DNA from: Gallionella sp. UBA4737
GTDB lineage: Bacteria > Pseudomonadota > Gammaproteobacteria > Burkholderiales > Gallionellaceae
Direction of reading: 5' to 3'
Length of the DNA stretch: 5,274 nucleotides
NCBI GenBank assembly: GCA_002403995.1
Contig: DHIV01000060.1
Location: 6,734-12,007 of the forward strand
Shown: positions 1-5,274 of the stretch, piece by piece
How positions within the stretch are numbered: position 1 is the stretch's first letter
How the letters are laid out: each line of letters starts with the position of its first letter
Translations under genes and position numbers: made by a program
The notes under the pieces: model-generated
The model's input: the letters and a program-made list of their open reading frames with translations, nothing else
What the model was told of the DNA's origin: nothing
Databases searched by the model: none

Positions 1-1385
1 GGGTGATCCATCGCGCGCAGGATGCGCTCGGTCTGTTTGGCGCGCGACAGGTCGAAGCGGCTGTGCACCGCGCCCACCACCAAATCGAGCCGCGCCAACA
101 CCGCATCCGGCAGGTCGAGGCTGCCGTCTTCGAGGATGTCCACCTCGATGCCCTTGAGCAGCGTGATGCCGTCCAGTTGGGTGTTGAGGCGGTCGATCTC
201 GTCGCACTGGCGCGCCAGTTGCAGCGGGTCAAGACCGTGCGCCACGGTGAGGCGGCGTGAGTGCTCGGTGATGGCCAGGTATTCCAGTCCCAGCGCCTTG
301 GTCGCCAGCGCCATGTCGCGCAGGCTGTCGTGGCCGTCGCTGGCCTTGGTGTGCGCATGCAGGTCGCCCTTGAGGTCGGACAGTTCGACTAACTTTGGTA
401 GTCTCCCGGCGTGAGCCGCCTCGATCTCGCCGCGGTCTTCGCGCAGCTCCGGCGGTATGTAAGGCAAGCCGACCGCGCGGTACACCGATTCCTCGCTGTC
501 GCCGGCGATGCGCTGCATGCCGCGGAACACGCCGTACTCGTTGACCTTGAGGCCGAGCTGCTGCGCGATGCGGCGGATCGCGATGTTGTGCGACTTGGAG
601 CCGGTGAAATAGTGCAACGCTGCGCCGTAACTTTCCTGGGCCACCACGCGCAGGTCGACCTGCATGCCGCACTTGAGCAGGATGCTGGCGCGTGTTTCAC
701 CGGCGGAGAATACTTCGGCCACTTCGTCATACGCAGTAAAGCGCTGCATCACAGTGCTGTCCGGCGTCGCAGTCACCAGGATATCCAGGTCGCCGACGGT
801 CTCGCGCATGCGCCGGAAGCTGCCGGCCACGACTACCTGCTGCACGCCGGGGATGGCTTGCAGGAAGGCGCGCAGCGTCTCGGCATATTGCGCCGCGATG
901 GCGAGCTTGAAGCGGCGACTCTGGCCGGCATGGGCTTGCACGGCCTGCAAGATGTTCTGCTCGGTTTTTTCGCCGAAGCCGTGCAGCGCGCGGATGCGGC
1001 CATCCTGTGCGGCGCGATGCAGTTGTTCGACGGTCTGCACGTCGAGATCGTGGTACAGCGCCTTGACCCGCTTAGGCCCCAGGCCGGGAATCTTCAGCAG
1101 CTCGGTGATCGCGGGCGGCAGTTCGCGGCGCAACCTATCCAGCAGGCTGCAATGTCCGGTCGTGACGATCTCTTCGATCTTGCCGGCGAGATCGGTGCCG
1201 ATGCCGGGCAGGCGGGTCAGGTCATCGCCGCGCTCCACCAGCACGCGCGCCTCCTGCGGCAGGTCACCCAGGATGCGCGCGGCATTGCGGTAGGCGCGGA
1301 TGCGAAAGGTATTCGCACCCTCGATCTCGAGCAGGTCTGCGATCTCTTCAAAGATGATGGTGATGTCGGCGTTATGGACGGGCAT
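1..1385 (-). CDS. polX: DNA polymerase/3'-5' exonuclease PolX (C-terminus cut by window edge)
   Basis: Bacterial family X DNA polymerase with a C-terminal PHP domain, a cytoplasmic enzyme of gap-filling DNA repair. Translating the minus strand from the ATG at 1385 gives 461 uninterrupted codons running off the left edge. Family members are usually about 570 residues, so roughly 110 are missing. The N-terminus (MPVHNADITIIFEEIADLLE) is typical of PolX. Helix-hairpin-helix-like motifs lie at LPGIG (59-63), IPGLG (99-103) and GFG (136-138). The nucleotidyltransferase core has GSFRR (188-192), the metal-binding D199-L-D201 and a third Asp, D244, in QVDLRVV. TGSKSHN follows at 261-267. The PHP domain opens with GDLHAH (340-345), then D350, TEH (373-375), E414 and H441, all expected metal ligands. 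Both active sites look intact as far as visible. The gene is divergent from the CYTH-CHAD gene across 242 bases. In-frame upstream codons offer no alternative start. Identity is very secure; exonuclease activity is inferred from the family. Confidence 0.96.
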   Translation of the reverse strand, partial: MPVHNADITIIFEEIADLLEIEGANTFRIRAYRNAARILGDLPQEARVLVERGDDLTRLPGIGTDLAGKIEEIVTTGHCSLLDRLRRELPPAITELLKIPGLGPKRVKALYHDLDVQTVEQLHRAAQDGRIRALHGFGEKTEQNILQAVQAHAGQSRRFKLAIAAQYAETLRAFLQAIPGVQQVVVAGSFRRMRETVGDLDILVTATPDSTVMQRFTAYDEVAEVFSAGETRASILLKCGMQVDLRVVAQESYGAALHYFTGSKSHNIAIRRIAQQLGLKVNEYGVFRGMQRIAGDSEESVYRAVGLPYIPPELREDRGEIEAAHAGRLPKLVELSDLKGDLHAHTKASDGHDSLRDMALATKALGLEYLAITEHSRRLTVAHGLDPLQLARQCDEIDRLNTQLDGITLLKGIEVDILEDGSLDLPDAVLARLDLVVGAVHSRFDLSRAKQTERILRAMDH

Positions 1386-1390
1386 GGGCG

Positions 1391-1404
1391 CATTGTATTC
1401 CTCT
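1391..1404 (-). promoter_or_regulatory. Oddly placed ribosome binding site ahead of polX
   Basis: On the minus strand the purine-rich AGAGGAA (1404 to 1398) is the only good Shine-Dalgarno candidate near the polX start. Its GAGG core lies 14 bases from the polX ATG at 1385, which is long, but only 6 bases from an out-of-frame ATG at 1393. That upstream ATG opens a 58-codon frame ending at 1217 inside polX. The conserved PolX N-terminus fixes 1385 as the real start, so the nearer ATG is either ignored or lowers initiation at polX. Confidence 0.4.
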
Positions 1405-1534
1405 GATGGGCGGGCCGCGTCAGCATTTCGATAGACTGTTATAGTGATTGCTTCACGCTATGTTTGATTCCAAATATGCGTTCAGGATGACAATAGTTTT
1501 GCCGGATGTCCGAAAAACTTTTGGCTGGGCACCC

Positions 1535-1588
1535 GTAGGAGCGGGTCATGCCCGCGAACCATTTTTCGCGGGCATGGCCCGCTCCTAC
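1535..1588. repeat. REPIN-like inverted pair of REP units (long hairpin)
   Basis: Two 24-base arms, 1535-1558 and 1565-1588, are reverse complements except for one T opposite G (1546 against 1577), with a 6-base loop between them. Each arm starts (or, inverted, ends) with GTAGGA and contains its own small palindrome, GCGGG-5 bases-CCCGC (1541-1555 and 1568-1582). A head of this kind plus a GCGGG/CCCGC palindrome, arranged as an inverted doublet, is the layout of REP doublets (REPINs) moved by RAYT transposases in Pseudomonas and many other proteobacteria. No RAYT gene is visible here. If transcription of the CYTH-CHAD gene starts upstream of it, the hairpin would lie in the 5' leader, ending 39 bases before the start codon. 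Loop and flanks lack a T-run typical of an intrinsic terminator. Confidence 0.85.
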
Positions 1589-1627
1589 AATTATTGAGGT
1601 TCTTAATGGAAGTGGAACGAGGCAGAC

Positions 1628-3205
1628 ATGGCAGTCGAAACCGAACTCAAATTGCGCATCGCACCCGAACAGCTCGCCCGGTTGAGGCGGCATGCGCTGC
1701 TCAAGTCGTGTTCCGTATCACGTCCGGTCACGCGCCGTATTTACAACATCTATTACGACACCCCGAAGCTTGATCTGCATAGCTCCGAAATGGCATTGCG
1801 CCTGCGCCACGCCGGGCGGCAATGGCTGCAAACCTTGAAGGGCGGCGGCTCGGTGCAGGCCGGGCTGCATCAGCGCAACGAGTGGGAAGTGCCGGTGAGC
1901 AGCGCGAAACTGGATTTTTCTTTTTTGACGGAAGAGACGGGACCGCAGGCGGCAGAGTGGGAAGAACACTTGCCGCAGGCGTTGCGCAAAAAATTGCAGC
2001 CGGTGTTCGTCACCGATTTTTCCCGGACCAGCCGCATGTTGCTGTGGCATGGCGCGCAGATCGAATTGTGCATGGATCATGGCGAGATCAGCACCGAGCA
2101 TCGCAGCATACCGGTCTGCGAGCTGGAGCTGGAATTGAAATCCGGCGATCCGCGGCAGCTATTCGAGTTGGCGCAGGCAATACTGGAGATCGTGCCGTTC
2201 GAGCTGGAGGCGGTCAGCAAGGCGGAGCAGGGCTATCGCCTGTTGTCAGGATATGTCGGGCATCCGGTCAAGAGCGTCGCGCCTGAGCTTTCCAGGACGA
2301 ACACGCTGGACGATATGCTGAAAAAGCTGATCTGGTCTTGCTTGCAGCATTTTCAAAACAATTTGTCCGGTGCGATGGGGAGCGATGATGCCGAGTATCT
2401 GCATCAGATGCGCGTCGCGTTGCGCCGTTTGCGCGTGGTGTTGCGCATGGCGGAAAAGGTTCGCGCCGGCAAACAGCTGGCCATGCTGAGCAAAGATGTT
2501 TCGGCTCTTTGTGTCGCGCTGGGGCGGATACGTGAATGGGATGTGTTCATCGCCCAGACGGTACAGCCGATGTGCAAGCGCATGCCGGGACACGCCGGTT
2601 TGCAGGCATTGCTGGCGGCCAGCGAGCGGCAGCGTGCAGCCTGTTATGCGGCGCTGCGCAGTGAGGCCAAGGCGCGTGAACTGCAGCGTTTGCTGCTGCG
2701 TTTTGCGATCTGGATGAATGGAGCTTATTGGCTGCATGCTGGTTGGCAGCATGCAGCGGCCGCGCAGCCGGCGCATGAGTTTGTGAACCGTCGTTTGCAA
2801 AAGTTGGCAGAACGATTCGCCCGGTCCGGGCAGCATCTGAATACCTTCGATGCCGCGCAATTGCATGCGCTGCGTATCCTCGCCAAGAAGCTCAGATACA
2901 GCGCGGAGTTTTTCGCGGCTTTATACGACAAGCGTAAAGCCAAGGCCTTTCTTGCCGCGCTAGGCAAAGTGCAAGAGGTGCTCGGCCAGATCAACGATGT
3001 CGCGGTGGCGCATCGTTTGCTGGACGGCTTGGCGGCGGATGCCGCTCTGGCTGCGAACGCTTTGTCTGCACATGGGGAGACGGTCGTTCTGGAGGCCGTC
3101 ACTTTGTCCCGGGGCTGGATCGCGCACGATCTATCCCACCAACTCAGTGTATTGCGCAAAACCATACAACGCTTCAATAGACAAGCCGCGTTTTGGGAAA
3201 AATAA
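1628..3205 (+). CDS. CYTH and CHAD domain protein (probable inorganic triphosphatase, polyphosphate-binding)
   Basis: A 525-residue soluble protein. Residues 1-205 are a CYTH domain (triphosphate tunnel metalloenzyme): the ExExK signature is E4-T-E6-L-K8, followed by YYDTP (42-46), LRLR (57-60), TLKGGG (69-74), RNEWE (83-87), FSRTSR (131-136), ELELELKSG (165-173) and SKAEQGYRL (197-205). These charged residues line the tunnel that binds triphosphate and metal in this family. Residues about 222-510 are a CHAD domain, an all-helical basic fold: LHQMRVALRRLRV (258-270) and LHALRILAKKLRY (412-424) carry the two conserved His-plus-Arg/Lys helices, with KVQEVLGQINDV (448-459) between later helices. 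CHAD domains bind inorganic polyphosphate. E. coli YgiF has the same architecture and is an inorganic triphosphatase, but is shorter (433 residues). The ATG follows GAGG at 1619-1622 with a 5-base spacing. No signal peptide or membrane segment is seen. Triphosphatase activity is inferred from the family; another triphosphate substrate is possible. Confidence 0.93.
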   Translation: MAVETELKLRIAPEQLARLRRHALLKSCSVSRPVTRRIYNIYYDTPKLDLHSSEMALRLRHAGRQWLQTLKGGGSVQAGLHQRNEWEVPVSSAKLDFSFLTEETGPQAAEWEEHLPQALRKKLQPVFVTDFSRTSRMLLWHGAQIELCMDHGEISTEHRSIPVCELELELKSGDPRQLFELAQAILEIVPFELEAVSKAEQGYRLLSGYVGHPVKSVAPELSRTNTLDDMLKKLIWSCLQHFQNNLSGAMGSDDAEYLHQMRVALRRLRVVLRMAEKVRAGKQLAMLSKDVSALCVALGRIREWDVFIAQTVQPMCKRMPGHAGLQALLAASERQRAACYAALRSEAKARELQRLLLRFAIWMNGAYWLHAGWQHAAAAQPAHEFVNRRLQKLAERFARSGQHLNTFDAAQLHALRILAKKLRYSAEFFAALYDKRKAKAFLAALGKVQEVLGQINDVAVAHRLLDGLAADAALAANALSAHGETVVLEAVTLSRGWIAHDLSHQLSVLRKTIQRFNRQAAFWEK

Positions 3206-3322
3206 ATAGCCGGTGGTGATTGCCAGCGGCGGCGTTGCAGTTTATCGTGTGCGGGTGAATCAGCTAATGTCGATTGGGACGATGTTATTCGAACTGTGGG
3301 TCTTGCTTGGGAAAGGAAAAAC

Positions 3323-3826
3323 ATGAGCTCTGTACAAAAAACGTCGCTACTCGTCGGTATTCTGGTCATTATAGGCGTAGGAGCATTTGTGTATTTCGAT
3401 CCCATGGACCTGAATCTTCAGGGCTTGAAGCAGAAACCCGCTGCGGCGGCACCCAAGTCAGCCATCGCACCAACACGAACGAAAGCCTCCGTCGCTGTAC
3501 CACGCCCAGCACCATCGCCAGCGCCTGCGGCAACATCACCTGCTGCTGCGCCTAAAGTCGCCGCTGCTCCAACTCAAGCGAAAGCGCCTGCTGCCGCAAC
3601 ACCCCCGGCACCATCTCCAACTGCTGCGCCTGCAGCTACACCAGCCGCAGCCCCCCCTGTTGCGGCCGCGGCTCAGGTTCCGCAGCAGCCAATGAAACTA
3701 TCCAAAGTGACCATGACTGCCAGCAAGCCGGCCATTGATAAACCAACGAGAGCGAAAAATCAGGATCTGAGACATTGCCTGGATTTGGAGACCGACGCAG
3801 CGATTGCGAAATGCGCAGGTGAGTAG
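3323..3826 (+). CDS. Small membrane-anchored Ala/Pro-rich protein with C-terminal two-cysteine motif
   Basis: I do not recognise a named family. The 167-residue product has three parts. Residues 8-25 are one hydrophobic segment (LLVGILVIIGVGAFVYF core) after a short N-terminus with Lys6, predicting an inner-membrane anchor with the C-terminus outside the cytoplasm. Residues about 38-123 are almost only Ala, Pro, Thr, Ser, Val and Lys, a disordered linker like those of TonB or other envelope-spanning proteins. Residues 145-167 are a compact charged tail, DLRHCLDLETDAAIAKCA, with Cys152 and Cys164. ATG 3323 is preferred over an in-frame GTG at 3296 because AAGGA lies about 6 bases upstream of it and because the extra residues add nothing typical. 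Its stop overlaps the ribosome binding region of the hydrolase gene, two bases before that start, so the two probably work together. The linker DNA is repetitive in GCN and CCN codons, so its length may vary between strains. The existence of the gene is well supported; the function is unknown. Confidence 0.8.
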   Translation: MSSVQKTSLLVGILVIIGVGAFVYFDPMDLNLQGLKQKPAAAAPKSAIAPTRTKASVAVPRPAPSPAPAATSPAAAPKVAAAPTQAKAPAAATPPAPSPTAAPAATPAAAPPVAAAAQVPQQPMKLSKVTMTASKPAIDKPTRAKNQDLRHCLDLETDAAIAKCAGE

Positions 3827-3831
3827 GCGTG
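3816..3831 (+). promoter_or_regulatory. Coupled ribosome binding site and GTG start of the hydrolase gene
   Basis: AGGTGAG (3816-3822) lies inside the last codons of the small anchored protein, whose TAG stop is 3824-3826. A GTG start follows at 3829. The spacing of about six bases is good, and the stop-to-start gap of two bases is the usual geometry for translational coupling. It decides the hydrolase start: the first ATG in that frame is at codon 36 and has a poorer context. Confidence 0.65.
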
Positions 3832-5004
3832 GCTACTCCGCCGCTTGAGGCGCGGCATCGGCCGTCCGGATTGAACTCGCAATTCAATGGAGGCCGGCTG
3901 GCGTTTGCGGATTATGTGGCGCGCAACCGCGACATGCTCAGCAGGGTGCACGCCGGTGCTGCCGATCTGGAAAAAATAATCGACGGCAACGCGCCGTTCG
4001 AACTGAAGCCGCCAGCCGGTTTTCCGGCCGGACAACAAAAACCCTATCGGCGCGGCGTACTGCTCACGCATGGCCTTACCGGTTCCCCATATTCGATGCG
4101 TTACCTTGCTGCGTTCTTTCAGCAGAACGGTTTTCGTGTCATGGTCGTATTGTTGCCGGGACATGGCACGCAGCCGGGAGACCTCCTTGAGGCGACCTGG
4201 CAGGAGTGGGCCAAGACGGTAGCCTATGGTGCTTATAAACTTGCCGAGGAAGTAGATGATGTCTATCTGGCGGGATATTCCATTGGCGGCGCACTGAGCG
4301 TTTACCAGAGCCTGCGCGATAGCCGGGTACGCGGCCTGTTCCTGTTTTCCCCCGCAATCAGGATAACGCCAAAGGCGGCGTGGGCCAACCTGCACAAGCT
4401 GTATAGCTGGCTGATGCCATCCGCCAAATGGATACATATCTTCCCCGATCGGGACATTTATAAGTATGAGTCCTTCACGAAGAATGCTGCCGCCCAGATG
4501 CATGCGCTGTCCAGAAAGCTCAGTGCTCTGTTGCAGCAACATCAGCTAAATATTCCGGTATTCACCGTTGCCAGTGAGGATGATATAACGGTCAAAACAT
4601 CGGCCATCCTGGAATTCATCTCGCGTGCGCGTCACCCATCCAGCAAGCTGGTGCTGTATACCACTGAACCAGAAAAATTTCCGCCCAGCATTCTGGCAGG
4701 CAAAGTGGAATTGGTGAACAGTACAGTTCCCGCGCAGAAAATATTGAGCTCCGCACACCCGGCCATCGTGATTCCGCCCGAGGACACGCATTATGGTGCG
4801 GCGGGGGAGTATTCCAATTGCGTGCATTATTATCCGGGCGAGATGGAAAAATACGAGGCCTGCCTCCGGCATCCCGAGCAGGATTTGCAAGGCGAGATTA
4901 CCGAGAAAAACCTCAAAGCCGGTATTCTGCGGCGCCTGATGTACAACCCGAATTTTGCGGCGCTTAAAGTTTCGATGCAGCGGTTCATAGATAATTTGCC
5001 TTGA
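3829..5004 (+). CDS. Alpha/beta hydrolase (serine esterase/lipase-like, Hydrolase_4/S33 type)
   Basis: A 391-residue alpha/beta-fold hydrolase, likely cytoplasmic since there is no signal peptide or membrane segment. The core begins at about residue 74: RRGVLLTHGLTGSP (74-87) supplies the first strand and the HG oxyanion motif, VVLLPGHGTQPGDL (106-119) is the second, and YLAGYSIGGALSV (146-158) holds the nucleophile elbow G-Y-S151-I-G. The order resembles carboxylesterase Est30 and monoacylglycerol-lipase-like enzymes. The acid is probably Asp251 or Asp252 in VASEDDITV. The catalytic His is probably His321 in PPEDTHYG. About 70 residues separate acid and His, more than in a minimal fold, so there is an insertion around 281-318. 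Two Cys, 331 and 345, flank a Tyr/His-rich stretch after the His. The first 70 residues form an N-terminal extension of unknown role. GTG 3829 is chosen because of the coupled ribosome binding site. The fold is certain; substrate (ester, lipid or peptide) cannot be told. It is paired with the preceding small membrane protein. Confidence 0.88.
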   Translation: MATPPLEARHRPSGLNSQFNGGRLAFADYVARNRDMLSRVHAGAADLEKIIDGNAPFELKPPAGFPAGQQKPYRRGVLLTHGLTGSPYSMRYLAAFFQQNGFRVMVVLLPGHGTQPGDLLEATWQEWAKTVAYGAYKLAEEVDDVYLAGYSIGGALSVYQSLRDSRVRGLFLFSPAIRITPKAAWANLHKLYSWLMPSAKWIHIFPDRDIYKYESFTKNAAAQMHALSRKLSALLQQHQLNIPVFTVASEDDITVKTSAILEFISRARHPSSKLVLYTTEPEKFPPSILAGKVELVNSTVPAQKILSSAHPAIVIPPEDTHYGAAGEYSNCVHYYPGEMEKYEACLRHPEQDLQGEITEKNLKAGILRRLMYNPNFAALKVSMQRFIDNLP

Positions 5005-5018
5005 ATGCAATCCTCCCA

Positions 5019-5043
5019 CTTTTGATTCGCCACGAATCAAAAG
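5019..5043. repeat. Perfect short hairpin after the hydrolase gene
   Basis: Arms 5019-5029 (CTTTTGATTCG) and 5033-5043 are exact reverse complements of 11 bases around a 3-base loop, starting 15 bases after the hydrolase stop. It could end or stabilise the transcript. The T-run is on the 5' arm and the A-run on the 3' arm, the reverse of an intrinsic terminator in either direction, so I do not call it a terminator. Confidence 0.6.
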
Positions 5044-5045
5044 CA

Positions 5046-5084
5046 CGTTCGCCCTGATGCTTCGACAATCTCAGCACAGGGTAC
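5046..5084 (-). repeat. Dispersed-type intergenic repeat, copy 1 (inverted)
   Basis: Read on the minus strand from 5084 to 5046 this 39-base unit matches 5190-5228 on the plus strand at 34 of 39 positions. Its centre, TACCCTGTGCTGAG, and the following GTCGAAG and CGAACG blocks are of the widespread 'CTTCGACAAGCTCAG...GAACGG' type of intergenic repeat seen in many proteobacterial genomes. Confidence 0.7.
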
Positions 5085-5122
5085 ATCCGTTCGTGGTGAG
5101 GTATCGAACCACAACGGATGTA
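5082..5122. repeat. Hairpin inside the repeat cluster
   Basis: TACATCCGTT (5082-5091) pairs perfectly with 5113-5122, then after an unpaired C at 5092 GTGGT (5093-5097) pairs with ACCAC (5108-5112), leaving a 10-base loop. The loop and inner arm read TTCGATACCTCACC on the minus strand, another block of the same repeat type. Confidence 0.65.
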
Positions 5123-5151
5123 TCGAAGGGTGAATGGATGCAGCGGGGGCC

Positions 5152-5215
5152 ACTTCGACAAGCTCAGGACAGGCTTCGATACGCTCTGCGTACCCTGTGC
5201 TGAGCTCGTCGAAGT
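5152..5215. repeat. Long imperfect hairpin of dispersed repeats
   Basis: Arms 5152-5173 (ACTTCGACAAGCTCAGG...) and 5194-5215 are reverse complements at 20 of 22 positions (mismatches at 5160/5207 and 5168/5199). An inner stem TACGC (5180-5184) with GCGTA (5188-5192) closes a 3-base loop, leaving CTTCGA (5174-5179) bulged. It could fold as RNA downstream of the hydrolase gene, but no T-run follows it. Confidence 0.7.
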
Positions 5216-5228
5216 ATCAGCCCGAACG
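5190..5228 (+). repeat. Dispersed-type intergenic repeat, copy 2
   Basis: Plus-strand partner of the inverted copy at 5046-5084, with five differences in 39 bases: two in the ATT/CTC block, one in GAAGCATC/GAAGTATC and two where GGG GAA-side bases are CC here. Its left half also forms the 3' arm of the 5152-5215 hairpin. Confidence 0.7.
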
Positions 5229-5274
5229 GACATAGGAAGTAAGTTTGTGCCGAATCAATAGGACGTTGAGCGCA

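Larger units (their letters stand above)
5033..5267 (+). repeat. Imperfect 17-base direct repeat flanking the repeat cluster
   Basis: CGAATCAAAAGCACGTT (5033-5049) and CGAATCAATAGGACGTT (5251-5267) match at 15 of 17 bases. They bracket about 200 bases made of inverted dispersed repeats. The left copy overlaps the 3' arm of the 5019-5043 hairpin. They may be the ends of the repeat cassette, or an old duplication made when the cassette entered; two mismatches argue against a recent target-site duplication. Confidence 0.5.

Noticed and set aside
411..1406. A 331-codon open frame on the plus strand opposite polX
   Set aside because: It is antisense to a gene with clear conserved motifs, its residues are compositionally odd (Ala, Gln, Leu, His, Asp from mirrored codons), and no domain is recognisable. 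Long antisense frames are expected opposite GC-rich genes.
1438..1445. Possible -10 boxes on both strands (TATAGT on plus at 1440-1445, TATAAC on minus at 1443-1438)
   Set aside because: Neither has a convincing -35 box at 16-18 bases, so no promoter is called, though the divergent region must hold promoters.
1504..1524. Small palindrome CGGATGTCCG next to A- and T-runs as a terminator
   Set aside because: A 4-base-pair stem with a 2-base loop is too small to be a stable hairpin, and neither flanking gene ends here.
1439..1693. An 84-codon minus-strand open frame over the REPIN
   Set aside because: It crosses the hairpin and the start of the CYTH-CHAD gene. Its C-terminal CHPER piece is the kind of translation given by a dispersed repeat (GTCATCCTGAACG at about 1480-1492 on the minus strand), perhaps a decayed copy.
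3206..3322. Possible terminator or promoter between the CYTH-CHAD gene and the small anchored protein
   Set aside because: No stem followed by a T-run and no paired -35/-10 boxes with acceptable spacing were found, so whether the downstream pair has its own promoter is open.
2246..3405. Minus-strand open frames of 206 and 226 codons opposite the CHAD domain and following gap
   Set aside because: The plus-strand CHAD motifs are clear; the antisense products look like typical shadow translations.
3760..5046. Two back-to-back minus-strand open frames (260 and 166 codons) opposite the hydrolase gene
   Set aside because: They mirror the codons of the hydrolase, show no motifs, and would require an antisense operon with no visible ribosome binding sites.
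4985..5233. An 82-codon minus-strand open frame over the repeat cluster
   Set aside because: The product (with pieces such as PVLSLSK and RLSKHQGERA) is the usual false translation of these dispersed repeats, not a protein.

Overview
The window looks like an ordinary chromosomal segment of a GC-rich proteobacterium. The style of the proteins and the two kinds of intergenic repeat suggest a betaproteobacterium, perhaps from the Nitrosomonadales/Gallionellaceae neighbourhood. That placement is inference from general resemblance and is weak. There is no phage, transposase, CRISPR array, tRNA or rRNA.

Layout from left to right. (1) Positions 1-1385, minus strand: the N-terminal 461 codons of a bacterial PolX, a family X DNA polymerase fused to a PHP phosphoesterase; the C-terminus lies beyond the left edge. 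(2) Positions 1386-1627: a divergent intergenic region whose main content is a REPIN-like pair of inverted REP units. (3) Positions 1628-3205, plus strand: a CYTH-CHAD protein, a triphosphate tunnel metalloenzyme fused to a polyphosphate-binding helical domain. (4) Positions 3206-3322: a 117-base gap with no recognisable element. (5) Positions 3323-3826: a small membrane-anchored protein with a long Ala/Pro linker and a short two-cysteine C-terminal motif. (6) Positions 3829-5004: an alpha/beta hydrolase that starts with GTG two bases after the stop of the small protein, so the two are almost certainly translationally coupled. (7) Positions 5005-5274: non-coding, filled with a perfect short hairpin and a cluster of dispersed-type repeats of the 'TTCGACAAGCTCAG' kind. 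The cluster contains two inverted 39-base copies and is flanked by an imperfect 17-base direct repeat.

How the genes relate: polX (DNA repair synthesis) and the CYTH-CHAD gene (phosphate or polyphosphate chemistry) are divergent and need not share a job. The clearest functional unit is the two-gene pair of small anchored protein plus hydrolase. Its biochemical role cannot be read from the sequence. I see no convincing new defence or mobile system; the items most worth following up are the coupled pair and the repeat architecture at the two intergenic regions.
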